In this document: piece after piece, positions 23,464 to 39,293 of the stretch | How positions within the stretch are numbered: position 1 is the stretch's first letter | Layout: the number at the start of each line of letters is the position of its first letter | Assembly: GCA_964035545.1 (NCBI GenBank) | Contig: OZ037773.1 | Location: forward strand, 10,132,251-10,196,250 | DNA from: Bugula neritina | Lineage: Eukaryota > Bryozoa > Gymnolaemata > Cheilostomatida > Bugulidae | Length of the DNA: 64,000 bases | Reading direction: 5' to 3' | Notes under the pieces: generated by a model | What the model was told of the DNA's origin: nothing | The model's database searches: none | Seen by the model: the letters and a program-made list of their open reading frames with translations, nothing else | Translations under genes and position numbers: made by a program

Positions 23464-24776
23464 TATAAAGCAGACTTCAAATCTCTTCTTTATTATTACC
23501 TGTTTGTACTTCACAGTTAAATAAATATAGGAAGGAGAATGGGTAAGTCAATTTTATGCATGGAAACTTACTTTATTTTAAAAATCTTTTGATATGTTAA
23601 TAAACTTGTTTTTATTAAATGTTTGCTATAAAAACTATAAAACCTATTGTGTATTATAGTGTTTTGTTTAAAAATAAATTATTTGCCTTATAAATATTGT
23701 ATCTCCTAATTTTAATTTAACATTTTAGATTCCATGCAGAGTTGTTTTGTTTTTGACGCTGGCTTTATACATATGTAAGTACTAATATCAAAGTTTTGCA
23801 AACAAATAGAATATACTTTTTTTATCAAGAATAATTTTTAAATTAAGGTTATATAAATTTAATTGATTTTTAAAAATACCGTTGCTACATTTATCCAATC
23901 TAATACTTTCTATGTATACATTTATTTAAATTATACTGCTAATTGTGTATTTAAATAGTATATGAGGCCTTAATTGTTTTTGATGCTACTTTATCTGTAA
24001 GTTGAGTTTTCTATATTCATTTAGATAAGCCAAATAGTAAAAATTATTTTCTAGTTTACGTCTTTTTATTATCAATATATATAAATATATTGACTTCATA
24101 CTTTCACTTTTATAGACTCTTTGACAGAGGGGTATCTCCCAGAGCAGCACGGTAGTAAGTGGTCATACTCTTAACTAAGAAAACTAGGGTCTGGAATTGT
24201 TATATTTACACTATAATCAATTAGCCAAGTTCAAACCTATTGTCTTATGCATGTATAACTATTACATCAACTTGCTAATCTAAGAATAAAAATTATTATC
24301 TGTTCAAACAAAGAATATTTTTAAATACATGGAAAAAATTAGGTCAAAATATATTTAAATTCAAATTCAAGCAAATCATGAAGACTATTAAATATATATT
24401 TTTTAAAAACAAACAGAATAACCCTTCTTTGCTAATCATTTGTTTGAGCATTAAGGATATTTTAGTTATCATCATAGTGGTGGGTTTCTATGCATTTACC
24501 AAATAATGGTGCATATTGTTACTCTTAACTTTCATAGAAATGACATCCTTGTTTACTGATCTTGAGTTGTGGTAATATGTCTAATTTACAGTAATACGTG
24601 AATGGGGCCAATGGACCAAGTACGGAGCATGTAGTAAAACATGTGGTGGTGGAGAACAGATTAGATTCAGAGACTGCGTGAGACTAAACCTACCGGCACA
24701 TTTGCAATAGACATTAACAGATGTCTTGGAAATAACTATTATAGCATACGCAGGTGTAACCAGCAATACTGTCCAG
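23464..24776 (+). pseudogene. A7: decayed copy of an A2-type TSR gene
   Basis: The promoter is intact (TATATAAAG at 23462, ATGG leader at 23539-23542). The signal exon (from 23729) reads ATTCCATGCAGAGTTG and is frameshifted relative to A2, ending in TAA at the donor. Linker exon 24116-24154 is open (SLTEGYLPEQHG). The second linker exon survives only as a shortened remnant near 24451-24482. The TSR1 exon 24592-24776 keeps EWGQWTKYGACSKTCGGG but then has an insertion that shifts the frame (GACTGCGTGAGACT) and meets TAG. No second-TSR exon follows. It cannot encode the family protein, although its promoter could still be active. Confidence 0.8.
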
Positions 24777-27400
24777 GTATAGAAACATGGTAACTCAGTA
24801 CAATTACTGTGAGAGGGGATTGAGATGAGTATAAATACCTAATTTCCACATTCTATAATAAGCAGACACCAGCCTGTATAAGGATCATATATGTGTGACA
24901 CTTCATTAGGTTGCGCTAGTTTTAGATTGAGCTATATTCTAGTATATATATAGGATGGTATTTATCTTTCAGCTCCTTATAGCCATGTCTATATAACCAT
25001 AGATATGGAAAACAGAATGTATTTGTAAAGAGTTCACACTTTACCTCAGCATACAGAGAACAATAAGTACGACCTATATAACTCGCTCAGCAAAATAATC
25101 TGAAAAAGAAGAAACAGAGATGTTGTATAAAACATGACAGCTTTTATTCTTATATAATATTATATGCACAACAAATAAATTGTATTAGAGCTGTTGACAT
25201 CATAAATTTACTTATATTTGGTTGCTGCCTTTTGTTTTATTTCATTTCCTCAAATAAACTTCAACAAATCTAATGAAAAACCTTGACGTTCTTAATTGGT
25301 CTCTCAACGAACACATTCATTCGGTCATTAGAAAAGATGCTATATAACTGATTTTACAGCAATTAATCAACACCAACACTGCTTTTATTCAGTTTTCGTG
25401 ACACACTAGACCACATAATAATCAACCTGAAATTATAGTATACCAACAAAATCTAACTAATAGTAATTTGAAGATAACAGTTTTAATTGTATTAATTGCA
25501 TGCAATCTAAGTCACTCGTAATTAAACAAGCTCATGTACCATCCAACCAAGATATAAACAATAATCTCCAGTTTTTGAGTGTAATTAGTTTATATATAAA
25601 AATAATTATATTTTGTAGTCAAAATATATAAAATTTTCTATATTCTTATTTTTGTTTAATCAATAAAAAGATTTCCGTTTAATATTCCAGACTTTACATT
25701 ACAGTTTTTGTCTATAACTTTGCAAATAGTGGTTTCAATACTAGCTAGATAATTTAGCTGATAAATGACAAGACAAATTATATGCATAAGTTACAGCTAG
25801 CAGTGAAATTAGCTAAGTTGATAAAATTCTGTTTTTGAATGTTTTAAGAAAGCAGCCAAACTAAAAGCCGCACATTACGTATAGGACCTATTTTGAAATG
25901 CTGCATGCATTTCTTTGCAATTAATCAATATTTAATATTTTAATCAAAATTTTTATGTCAATAGAATAATTTTCCAACTGGTCTTCAGTTTTTTTCTTTG
26001 CTCTGAAAATTACATGATTGCATGAAATGTGTGTGTGTCATGCAGTGCAGTGTAAGTATCACGTATGTTTGTGGAATATTTTATTTTTTAAATCTACTAT
26101 TTATCTAAATAATTTTTTTAATAATTGATTAAATGAAAATAACTATAGAAGCTAGTATATATTAAATTGATGTAGCCTAACATATGTGTGCAGCTTACAT
26201 TATATAATAAATATTATATTGTTACTATAATCTGGTACTTTTATCATTTATTAGTGTACCAAATGGAACATAAACAATATATAGTGTGGGAAATTTTAAA
26301 TGTCTTTTGAGATATACAAGTAATGCTTTAAATAAATGTCATAATATTTTGCTTGTTCGGAGTCGTTTACACTTCTTGTTTATTGCCATTTTATAGTTGC
26401 AGTTTTCTTTTGATAAATTTACTTGCATTAAATTTATTATATTAAAGAGTTTCCTTCTCATGATCAAAATCACTCTTATAAAGATTTGTTTTCCAGACTT
26501 GTAATTCTTACATCTGTATACACTTGAGAAGTTGTGCTCTCACCATCGTACTACTATTGGCAAATCTTAAATCAAATATTGGATAACAATGCATTTGTAA
26601 AACTTGTGAAAAAGTAATGTTTTTTTAGAGTTGAGAGTAGAAATTTGCAAAATTAAAATAGCTAGAAAGTCAATCTATTGTTTACTGTTATATAGGTACA
26701 AAAGTGTTGTCCTAATAAAACATTGGATAATTATGATTATCACTATATTAGAATATATATTATTATAAGACAAATTGTGCCAGCTCCAGCGCCAACTATA
26801 ATTAATTATTAAATAAATTTTATTCAAAATAATGCCGCAATATGAGCTTGTATTTTCCTTTGCACATTTTATGACTTAAATATTGCTTCTTGAGTCATAA
26901 CGTTTAGGAATTGTACTAAGACTAAATAATGAGAATAAAATTGATTGATTTCTTGTGTATTTTTAATAATCACATAAAGCTGTATTTTATTATAACTTGA
27001 GATAATCATTATTGTATTATATGCTTTTTAAAGTCCATATAAATTATTGTGCAGTACATGATAATAATATTGTGTTGCTGCTATAGGATGTAGTGTAAAG
27101 CTGTGATTATATAGAAGCATGACATTATAGAAGTTTACCGCGTGACAATGTAGAGGTGTTACCATATAATGTATAGTGAAACAAAGAAAATGCAACAACC
27201 AATATTGCTGAGTATTTTGAGAAAATTTCGTTTATTTCAATTTATGTAAATTCATTCTTTATTTCATTTAATTTTTCAAAAAAGTCATTAGAAAATTTAA
27301 AAGTAGCATTAGTATATATACTTTTTTCAACATCTACCCATAGAGTGAAATATAAAATCCCACATGCAATAATTACTGCTGATACTATACTGCAAACTAT
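24777..27400. other. Intergenic, no gene seen
   Basis: AT-rich sequence between pseudogene A7 and gene D1. No second-TSR exon, no long reading frame and no recognisable repeat family was seen. Confidence 0.5.
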
Positions 27401-27526
27401 TGTGTAGTTATGGTTATTAATCTAAAGTTTTTATTTCGTTTTCAGAAGTTGGTAGTGTTCATTTTGCGGTCATGCAGATTAGAATGGTAAAGCAATGAGG
27501 TGTTCCAAAAAAGATCTGTGTTGGCT

Positions 27527-29287
<1,761 letters not shown>

Positions 29288-29360
29288 TTTTATTTACGAG
29301 ATGCTCACTCTTGTGACTAAGAACACAGAATAATGTGCTTTGAAGTGAACGCTAAGTTTA

Positions 29361-29366
29361 TTTATA
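29361..29366 (-). promoter_or_regulatory. TATA box of gene D1
   Basis: Minus-strand ATATATAAATAA about 75 bp before the ATGG leader exon of D1. Confidence 0.5.
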
Positions 29367-29399
29367 TATTTTTCTACATCCCCAACTAGTTGGTTTAAC

Positions 29400-31450
29400 A
29401 GCAAGCTTAGTGCACTCACCCGGTTAATATTTCCTTTAGCAAAAAAGACCAATATAATGTCTCCTTAATTTTTCATGTAGTCTTTTTTGCATAAAGCATA
29501 CAGCTTATAATAAGTACATTTATTTTACTTTAACACTTGGGATTATCTTGCAATTTTTTTAGTCCTGTTTATTGTTTTTGGCAGCTTTCCTCCAGTCAAT
29601 TATTTTACAAGAATATAACAATCAACTTCTGTTTCACTCAAGGTTACTGCAAAACCACGTGTTTTTGTTTGTAGATTTGCAAAAATGACTCTGTAGTAAA
29701 TATAGTAAATATATTTGTTATAGTAAATATATATTTTCAGTACTCAATCTACTTTATATTTGCTTGCTATAAACAAAAATGGTAAACAGAATTGTGCATC
29801 TAGATTACAGATAGTGCATTAAAAATGTTGCGATTGTATAAAGACTTCCACAAAGCACTACTTTTACATAAAAGTTGGTTGTTAAACTGAGATAAGATTA
29901 TTAGTTGACAATAAGTATAATTAAAACTGTAAATATCTGCTTGAGCCAATATAATCTCATAATCACACAACAGGTTGATGACTCATGTCAAACAAAATAA
30001 AAGATATTATAATAATATTTCGTTTATACATCTTTAAAACTCCTAAGTAATATCTTAATAACAAGGAAACAAAAGCTTTGCTATGACATAAAGATCGCAA
30101 TTTCATCATAAAAGAGCAGACAAAGAATGGGATTATCAATATTCTTCTGTTATGAAACTGCAGATTATATCTAACTGATGTTTTTCATACGCCCTAAGTT
30201 CCTGAAGCTATGAATATATGGTGCTGACAATTTAAAGAATTAGATTATTGTCTCACTGAGTTATCATCACATTAATTTAGAACTTTTACTAAACAATGAT
30301 TTCCCAAGTCTATGCTTACTAGCTAATAAAACAGAATTTCAAAATTTAAATTATAAAAAAATTAATTAGGCCAATTTTAGCTAAATCATAATCAGAGATT
30401 GTCTTTTTTTGATATTGTAGCAACAAACCACTTAATGATTTTTGTTATGAAATTTCGTTACTTAACAGTTTGAATAATTTGAACAATGCTCACCCCACTT
30501 TTTATGTTTAGTTTCGCATTAATGTAAATAAGGCTAAGCACATTGTATATTGATTAGATAAATAATTTTGACTAGCAGAAGAAGTCGACTTAAAAAAACT
30601 TTAGTTAAAATCAACTTTTGTGTTTATAAGAAAGGAAGAGTTTTATTATAATAAAAAATCTTTAAAAGTATTAGTACTAACAAGCAATAGTTGATGCACA
30701 AACATGAATGACCTTTAGACTTTGGAAGGAATAGCTAAGTGTAACTTATTTATTCATTGAAAAATTCTTTCGCAATAAATATATTATAACAACTGCAATA
30801 TAATGGTTATTATTAGTAGCAAACTTCAAACATTCTCATGAGATGGACAAGTGATGCTTCCACTAAGGTGCTCACAAGCCTTCCTTGAAGTCATTTCCAC
30901 TTCTCATGTTTCACAACATTTAGCAGCTTCCTATAATTTATTTTATTATAATGAAGAGTTGTTTTTCCATCATCAAAATTTACTTTGTTTAGGAATTATT
31001 TTTTTATAATTCTGATTTCTATTGAGTTAGGAAGTTATGTTCTCATAGCGTTGGGAACACGACATTTCAAATTCATATGGAAGCAAACCTGACACGGTTG
31101 ATTGAATGCTAGTTTACTGCAATCTGTCCAAGTTTATAGTGTAACTATTATAGCAGTCAATAAATCACCAGCATTAATCAGTTTTAAATGCCCTAATAGC
31201 GAGATGCAAGCCGTAACCCTTAATATATAAAACCATGCAATGATGGAAACTGCAATACAACAGTTTCTGGGCAAACAGCAGTTTATAATGTCATTGCAAC
31301 TTTGTAAGAATTAAAACTATATATTCAACTTGTATAGTTTAGTTCTCCACTTTCACCATACTTCAGAGGAGCGCTGAAGCATTCAATTTTTTTAAAATTG
31401 ATAAGATAAGGAGAGCAAATGATTAGCAATTCTCACTTAATGAGTGCAGC
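29400..31450. other. Intergenic, no gene seen
   Basis: AT-rich, no exon with family features and no long reading frame. Confidence 0.5.
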
Positions 31451-31459
31451 ATTTATAAG

Positions 31460-31640
31460 GAAGTAGACGTGGTTAGAGGTCAAGGGTCTGAGATCATGGG
31501 TTTGAGCCCAGGCAAAGGCCATTGGTGATGTTAGGAGGAGCATCCAGTCATAATTGCTCTTGTGCCTCATTTAAATGAGTCCTTGGTCCTTTTTAACAAC
31601 AACCCTTTCTATCAGGGGTTTCTCATAGAGATAATGACTA
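31460..31640 (+). mobile_element. tRNA-derived SINE copy
   Basis: A-box-like GTGGTTAGAGGTC, B-box-like GGGTTTGAGCCCA about 30 bp on, then GGCCATTGGTGATGTTAGGA, AGTCATAATTGCTCTTG and a tail with AACCCTTTCTATCAGGGG. Same family as the copy at 17190-17370; the B box here is closer to a tRNA. Confidence 0.7.
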
Positions 31641-32500
31641 TAAACTTGCGTGAAGTTTTTAATGAGTGAAGCATTTGCACTGCTTACCTAACCATAGAGT
31701 ATGCTGAAAGCTAAGAAACAAGCCATATACTCATATATAGTTGCCTATGGAAAGTTTTTATAACACTACTTGAGCTTAGCAATGTCAATTGCTTTAGACT
31801 ACATCTAAATTTTAAAAAAAATTGATGTTATTTCCTAAAATGTTGTTAGCAAACTAAATACATGCCTACACGTTTTACATTATATTTTTATTTTGGCTTA
31901 CAACATATCACTATATTTCTAGCCAACATTTATGCAATATTGCAGTGATAATTATATATTTTGTTTTCACCCAAATTAATACTGTCAATTATGACATAAA
32001 AGGCCTTTGAGATTGTACAGTGTTGGCTAGAACATTTATCTAACTGGCCAGTGTGTAGCTTATAACAAAATATTCTATAGTATTATTTATTTCTTTGTTG
32101 GGTTAGTTATTAAAATTTTCAAAGTGGCCGGCTGGTTCATTTTCTCTGAGAATCTCCAGTACCTCAAAATAAGTTACTTTTCAGCCTGGAGAAATGTAGT
32201 AGCTTCAACACTATATATTGCGTCACTTCTGCTTTTAAGGTTTGCTTTGCTTTATATTCTTATGAAGATGGCTGAATACTCACTGCACATTTAAACCGTA
32301 CTATTTGAACTTAACTATGTATAATCCTAACTATATATCCTAACTACATGTATGTCTTAATATAATGCCCTATGCTATATTCTCCTAAATAATATATCAC
32401 CTATAGTTCAACTATGCCATGTGTTATGCGTATGTTTTAACTATATTACAACTATAATATTTTCCTATAACTATACTTGTCAACTTAATTTCTTGTTTGA
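31641..32500. other. Intergenic, no gene seen
   Basis: Contains a run of loosely repeated AACTATA/CCTAACTA motifs at about 32310-32480 and no recognisable gene. Confidence 0.45.
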
Positions 32501-33125
32501 TGGGATACCTCAAACTATAACGTTGCTGTAAGTAATTAATCTAATTAGAGAGACAAATGCAAGCTTTGTAGTGTTGATCATAGTGATTATCAAAATCTAT
32601 AACAACAGCTTTATACAGCCTTGAGGGTAAACACTAGGAAACAGAATAACTGCATGGAGCCAGGCTAAAAATTTTCACTTCAATTCTCTGAAATGCATCT
32701 GTTTTCTATATTTAAAATTATCAAACTAATTATTGATAAAAATATGATTTATTGTTGATATGACAGCCCAGCATATAGGAGTTGTACCTATAATATCTCC
32801 TATTATATCCTGTTATACCCTGTTATACACATCAAATCATAAATCATTAAAGAGTCATATTTTATAATGAAATGGGAAGTAATGACAGTTAAATTTAGAA
32901 AAAGATTTCTAGCTATCTGGTAAGACTTTCAAATTAATTGTCAAACAAATAAATTACAACACTTATTGTTTTGCCAAATTCTGTCACTCAGATTTTATTT
33001 GTTTCCATTTTAGTTTCGCAAAAAACTTAGAATAAAACTTTTGGATGCAACACGTACCTTAGTCAACGCCAAATATTTCTATTTATGCAACGAGTTTTAT
33101 AACTGAATTTGAGACAGGACAGGTA

Positions 33126-33132
33126 TATAAAA
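33126..33132 (+). promoter_or_regulatory. TATA box of gene B1
   Basis: GACAGGTATATAAAAGC, 65 bp before the ATG. The same element precedes B2 but is deleted before B3. Confidence 0.7.
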
Positions 33133-33190
33133 GCAAGGATCTGCAAGGTAAAATCAGTTCACACTCAACAGCTGAATCTATCTCAACAAC

Positions 33191-34778
33191 ATGGGTGAGT
33201 AGCTATAATCATTAGTTATAGGTTGTGGTTTATAAAGTCTATCTTTGATGCCAAGACTTTGAGATTATAATATTATATACATTACCATAGTCTAGTTACA
33301 GTATTGCTAAGCACAAACAAACTTTTTAAATTGATTTTTAAAAAAATCAATTTAGTACTAAGCATATAAATTTGATGATTTAGTTTTGCACAATCTATTG
33401 GGAAATTGATTGGTTTTTAGTTTTAGTCAATCAGGTGTCTGTTTGATTACCTTTTGAAATAAAAATTTTAACTTACATTTCTGTTGTAGGTTTCAAATTG
33501 GCCATCCTACTTGGACTTGCAGCTTTTGTTGGTAAGTATGCATATTATTGAAAAATATAATAAAATTATTATCAAATTGCAATCAAATTATGGCAAGCTT
33601 TAAAAGAAGTTTAAGTATACAGAACAAGCATCTAGCATTTAATGCCTACTTTATTTTGAATTTTTGCTCAGACTTTTTCTTGGTATTGCAAACAAAGTAT
33701 GTTTTATTTTATATTCAAATGAGTTTGTTCCTTACAATCACTGATTGCTATGTTGAGACGGCTATATACTAGTTAAGAGCTTGCTGATTTATTTTATTTA
33801 GTATAGACATATAATCATGTTTTAACTCAAAATTTAATAAACTGCTTTTTGTTTTATAACCAGCAATAACTGTAAATTAGAAATTAATCAGCCAATTAAA
33901 TGCCAGTTTATAATAAAGTTGTGCACTTCTACTTTCAGCTGTCATCAGTGCTAGCAGATACTACCCACAACCTAAGCACCATTCTTACAGTAAGTAACGA
34001 TAATTAACATCTTGTTGCGTTACAGGTTTCATCGAATGTTTTTTTTTATCACCAAAGACCTGTTTAAAACCAGAACTTTTTTCATTAGACATCTCTGTTG
34101 AATCTGTTTTCAGCCGTCAAAAACTGGAGCGCTTGGGGAGCCTACGGAGCATGCTCAGTGACATGTGGAGGTGGAGAGCAGAGGAGACACAGAACCTGTA
34201 AGACGACCACCATATATGGCTATGGTAAAGATCAGAACAACTGTGTTGGACCAACATACAGCAAGAGAAGATGCAACACTCAATGCTGCCCAGGTAAATA
34301 CCATAATGTAATTCCTGGGTAATATGGAGTTTTTCATAAATAGAAAAATATAGTTATGTCATTTGCAACAATTTTAGCACCATAAAATATAATAAATTTA
34401 TCAAAAGTCCTAAATAAGTCTGATACATTTAAAAGTTGTTATTGTGGCCTGAACTAGTCTGGTATAAGCATATATAATTATAACAGCTACCTTAGCAGTG
34501 CAACACTGGTGAAGGGTAATTCTGCGTCTTTAATACAGCAGGTTTTTCAAAGCTCTGGTTCTATAAAAGGTGGTTTTTGACATTTTAAGTTTTCTGTTGC
34601 AGTTGATGGAGCCTGGGGCAGCTGGTCTCACTGGGCAAAGAAATCTTCTTATGGATACAGCAAAGTACAGATCAGAACCAGACACTGCAACAACCCAGCA
34701 CCAAGCTGTGGAGGCAAAACTTGCCCTGGAGCTAGTTCTCAGACCAGAAAGGTCCGTGTCCACCGCCCTCATTACTAA
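33191..34778 (+). CDS. Gene B1: secreted two-TSR protein with short linker, 150 aa
   Basis: Exons 33191-33194, 33490-33531, 33939-33989, 34114-34293 and 34603-34778; phase 1 throughout, open for 150 codons. Residues 1-20 are the signal peptide (MGFKLAILLGLAAFVAVISA). The linker is short (SRYYPQPKHHSY). TSR1 (33-93): NWSAWGAYGACSVTCGGG, RHRTC, NNCVG, RRC and CC, seven cysteines. TSR2 (93-150): WGSWSHW, then only three cysteines (HC, SC, TC) and a basic end RKVRVHRPHY; it lacks CSxTCG. AATAAA at 34933-34938. Compared with B2/B3, 13 linker codons are absent. Secreted, probably extracellular matrix, mucus or defence-related; the sequence does not decide. Confidence 0.88.
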
Positions 34779-34989
34779 GTTGGGACCAAGCTCTAACTTG
34801 ACCTGGAAATGATTTGCGATTACGAAGTCTCTTGTTTTGTTATTTTCAACTTAATAGTTTTGTTGCGTTTTAAAATTTAAATTTTTTTGTTTGACAAGTG
34901 TCTTTGATTGTAGGATTAGAAGTAAATTGAGAAATAAAGCAATTTAAAAACTTATTCAAAAACTCCTCTTTATTTGTAGTACTAATATT

Positions 34990-36110
34990 GACATTCAACA
35001 ATAGTGATTCCTTTAACATTATAAACCAGTATAGTTATAAATATCAATCACCAATCATGGTGTATAAAATTTCAAATTTAATTTCAGCTTTGGGTAGAAT
35101 CTGTAAACAACAGTTTCATACCCGCATAAATTATGGACTAACTTGGCTTAAAACAAATATAACATCAATAATTGGAGAACTACCAAAAATATTTAAATGC
35201 TTTAGTCACTACTTTTATTATAAATAATATCCGTTGACTCCATAAAACAGTAGTAACGTGATAGGTGTCTGTAAGGTCTCTTATGATTGGCTAACACTCT
35301 GATTTATAAATTGCATTGTACACTAAAAAACTAAGCATAAATTGAAAGAAGAAATTTCAATGAGAATAAGCAACAAACATAAGAGTATATTGCAGAAAGT
35401 AGCCTAAGGTTAAAACAATACTTGAAGATTTGCTTGAATATTTTGTCAGCTATAGCAGCAAAAATAGATTTAGTGTGGAAGGCTACAGCTTTAGTTACCA
35501 TTATTCATTAAACTTGAACAAACTAGTTCATTTATATAAAAACCTTTCTTACAATATTTTTTCTAAACTAGAGATATCTTCAAATAAAATAGCATTCAGC
35601 TGTAGCCAATTCTATGAGCCACATCACTTGTTTACCTGAAGACAGCCTTCTCAACTTGTTACAGCTTAACGTCTGACAAATGATTTGATGCAATTACATA
35701 CCGACCAGAGCTAAAAGCTAATAGCAAATTATAAACACACTAACAGTGAACACAACTCCTTAATTAATAATGTTTATAATTTGTTTTAGTGTAGATATAA
35801 ATGTAAATGTAAATATTTTACTTACGACGCAGCTTAGAAAAGAACATCAGAAAACATATGCCACATCCGTGAGTGTACTTGTGCATATAAAAAACAACTT
35901 TGTATATTGAACAGTTTTTCTCAAAGTACTCCATTGCTCAAACTATCCCGGCTTCCTCTACCAACTTATAGAGCTTTTGAAAAACTCTACAATGTCAAGG
36001 TACCAAACTAAAGAGTAAAGTTGAGTACCATAAAACTCTGTCCAGTATCAAAACAAAACTCTTTTAGATGGCGAACCTTTGGCTACTTATTCTGCATATA
36101 TAGTAGTTAG
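34990..36110. other. 3' flank of B1 and spacer, no gene seen
   Basis: Mostly the duplicated 3' flank of the B unit. Short reading frames here lack family features and are not conserved in B2 or B3 flanks. Confidence 0.5.
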
Positions 36111-37222
36111 GATTTTGCTGTTACATTTGATACTGCTAACATTTTTTCACTTTTAATAAAGCTTCTATCTGCACTAAAGCAAATTATGAATGTTACTTAA
36201 GTTGCGTTATTGGCTTTACAGAGCTAATTTGATATCATTATATAATTACATTGGAACACTATGGTTAGGTGCTTAGCTGTCTTAGGTTAAAATGAACTAT
36301 AGGTTTTCATGAAAACAAGTATAATGGTCGTGGCACATTTATATATTGAGCTATTATAGCTGAATATAAATATGACCGCATCACAATTAAATATATTTTT
36401 GAAGATCTAAACAAATAATTTAATATAATTTTTATAATTGAATGGATACTTTCAAGTTTATTGAAGAAGGGCAACTAAAATGATAGCTCTCTAAAGTTAA
36501 TTCGTGCTACTTATAGCTGCCAAAATATTCAGCCAAATATTTTAGCTTTTTATGACTATATGTCAATTTTTTAAAAAATACTTCAAATTATTATACACTT
36601 TATATTTGTTTATTAATTCTTTTCAAGATTTGTTATTTTAATTAACTTGTTTATTTCAATGTGTGAAGGAGTTGCTTTTGCAGTGTTAGCCAATCATTAG
36701 GAATTTTACAAGTGTCTATCAGGCTACTGCTGTCTTTTGATGTCGGAGTTTAATTATATAGTAAAAGTAGAGACTAGACTGGACTAGAGCATTTAAATAT
36801 TGATCGTAGTTCTTCAATTATCAGTACTATATTTGTTTTTATATTTAAGTTGCCATAAGCTAATTGGACAAGTAGGAAAATGTCGTTTACAGAGCCTATA
36901 AGCCCAAGCTGAAATTGGATTTGAAATTTTATACAGTATGATTGGTGATTGATATTTATAATTCCTGGTTTATAATGTTAAGAAAAAAAACTATTCTTGT
37001 TGAATGTCAATATATTAGTGCTGCAAATAATGATGAACTTTTGAATTACTTTTATTGAATTGCTTTATTTTTCAATTTACTTCTACTACTACACTCAGTG
37101 ACATTCATTAAACAAAACATTTAAAATTTAAAACATAACAAAATTATTAAGTTGAAAGTAACAAAAAAAGAAACTTCATAATCATAAATCATTTCCAGGT
37201 CAAGTTAGAGTTTGGTCTTAAC

Positions 37223-38894
37223 TTAGTAATGAGGGAGGTGGACACGGACCTTTCTGGTCTGAGAACGAGCTCCATAGCAGTAACGACCTCCACATTTTGG
37301 TGCTGGGTAGTTGCAGTGTCTGGTTCTCATCTGTACCTTCTGGTATCCGTAAGAAGATTTGTTGGCCCAGTGAGACCAGCTTCCCCAGGCTCCATCAACT
37401 GCAACAGAAAACTTGAAGTACAGAACCTGCAGTTTTATAAAACCAATGCTTAGTAAAGCTAGCTTTCACTAGCCATAGCACTACTATGTACCTGTTATAA
37501 ACATGGATGTTTAGCTGACTAGTTTTAGTCATTGTGGCATCTTTAAATGCATTAAACTTACTTAAGATTGCTAATATATTTAACAGAGGTGCTAAATTTG
37601 TTGGAAAAGCTATTGTTTTTTTACTTAAAAATGACTCTTATTACCCAGGAATTGGATTATGGTATGTACCTGGGCAGCAGTGAGTGTTGCATCTTCTCCT
37701 GCTGTATGTTGGTCCAACACAGTTGTCCTGATCTTTACCATAGCCATATATGGTGGTCGCCTTACAGGTTCTGTATCTCTTCTGTTCCCCACCTCCACAT
37801 GTCACTGAGCATGCTCCGTAGGCTCCCCAAGCGCTCCAGTTTTTGACGGCTGCAAACAGATTCAACAGAGATGTCCAATGGGAAGGGTTCTAATTTTAAA
37901 CAGCTCTTCGGCAATAAGAAGACACTCGCTGAAACTTGTACCGTAACAAGGTGTTAATTATTGTTACTTACTGTAAGAATGGCGCCTAGGTGGATGGTAA
38001 GGCTGGGGCTGGCGGCGGTGGTGCTTAGGTCGTGGGTGGTATCCGCTAGCACTGATGACAGCTGAAAGTAGAAGTGCACAACTCCACTATAGACATGCAT
38101 TTGATTGGCTAACTAGCTGACAATTGGCAACTATTGCTCCCTCCATGCATCTTTAGAACACTTTTAGTTATTATAATAAACAAACAGCTTCATATATTCT
38201 GAGTTAAAACTTATGTGACTATGCATGTCTTACTAACTGAAAGGAATTAGCAAAGTCTTAATTATAGTCATTTCAACATAGCATTCAGTTATTGTATAAA
38301 AAATACATGAATAAAATAAATATAATTTATTTGTAATACTGGTAGCAACTCCCAGCAAAAATTAAAAAAATAATGAATGCAACACTTACTCTATTTATGG
38401 ACTTATTTTTAAAGCATGGTATAATATATATATTTTGATTGCAACAATTTGAAAATATTGCAAAGTTATGTACACTATATTTTTCTTGGTAACTATAAAA
38501 AATCAAATATAAATACTATAAAATAGTTCTATTTCAATGTAATATACATTCTTACCGATGAAAGCCGCAAGTCCAAGTAGGATGGCTAATTTGAAACCTA
38601 CAACAGAAATGTAAGTTAAAATTTTTAATTCGAAAGTTAATCACACAGACACCTGATTTGCTAAAACTAAAAACCAATCAATTTCCCAATAGATTGTGCA
38701 AAACTAAATCATCAAATTTATAGGCTTAGTGCCTTAAGGATTTTTTAAGAATTTTTTTAAAAGTTTGTTTGTGCTTAGCAATACTGTAACTCGACTATGG
38801 TAATGTAGATAATATTGTAATCGCAAAGTCTTTGTATTAAAGATAGACTTTATAAACCGCAACCTATAACCAATGATTATAGCTACTTACCCAT
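37223..38894 (-). CDS. Gene B2: secreted two-TSR protein, 163 aa
   Basis: Minus strand, exons 38894-38891, 38597-38556, 38061-37972, 37849-37670 and 37398-37223; phase 1 and open for 163 codons. Signal peptide MGFKLAILLGLAAFIAVISA. The linker (21-45) is cationic and rich in His, Pro and Arg (GYHPRPKHHRRQPQPYHPP). TSR1 (46-106) is identical in protein sequence to B3: NWSAWGAYGACSVTCGGG, RYRTC, DNCVG, RRC, CC. TSR2 has WGSWSHW and three cysteines (HC, KC, YC), ends VRVHLPHY. About four residues differ from B3. AATAAA (TTTATT on plus) at 37064-37069. TATA box intact (TTTATA on plus at 38954-38959). The linker resembles cationic antimicrobial segments, but no function is shown. Confidence 0.88.
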
Positions 38895-38953
38895 GTTGTT
38901 GAGATAGATTCAGCTGTTGAGTGTGAACTGATATTACTTTGCTGATGCTCCCC

Positions 38954-38959
38954 TTTATA
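38954..38959 (-). promoter_or_regulatory. TATA box of gene B2
   Basis: Minus-strand GACAGGTATATAAAGGGG, about 60-65 bp before the ATG. Confidence 0.7.
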
Positions 38960-39293
38960 TACCTGTCCTGTCTCAAATTTAGCTATAAAACTCACTACAT
39001 AAATCAATATATTAGTCTTTGAAGATGTTGCATTCAAAAGACTAAAATGGAAATAAATAAAAAGTGAGTAACAAAATTTTTATCAAAAAATTTTGATACT
39101 CGTTGCAATTTATTTTTCAAAACATAAATTTAAAAAATGTTAGCAGAAAATAGAAACTGTTCCATTTTTAACTTTCATTACTTCCAGTTTCGTTATAAAA
39201 TATGACTCTTTAATGATTTATGATTCCGTGTGTAGGATACATTAGATATAACTCATATATGCCGGGCTGTCATATCAATAATAAATCATACGG

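Larger units (their letters stand above)
32510..35830 (+). repeat. Family B duplication unit, copy 1
   Basis: Unit containing upstream region, gene B1 and 3' flank. Upstream part matches 40345-40690 (GGAAACAGAATAACTGCATG, then GAGCCAGGCTAAAAA). The 3' flank up to GTTTTAGTGTAGATATAAA matches 43650-43690 and, inverted, 36150-36190. Confidence 0.8.
36120..39293 (-). repeat. Family B duplication unit, copy 2 (inverted)
   Basis: Inverted copy of the unit, carrying gene B2. It pairs with copy 3 (40555-43725) as an inverted repeat with about 3.2-kb arms around a spacer of about 1.26 kb. Ends: TACTGCTAACATTTTTTCAC at 36130 and TGATTTATTATTGATATGAC (minus strand) near 39290. Confidence 0.85.

Noticed and set aside
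30840-30930. Less AT-rich patch suspected to be an exon
   Set aside because: No splice sites, reading frame or similarity to anything recognised.
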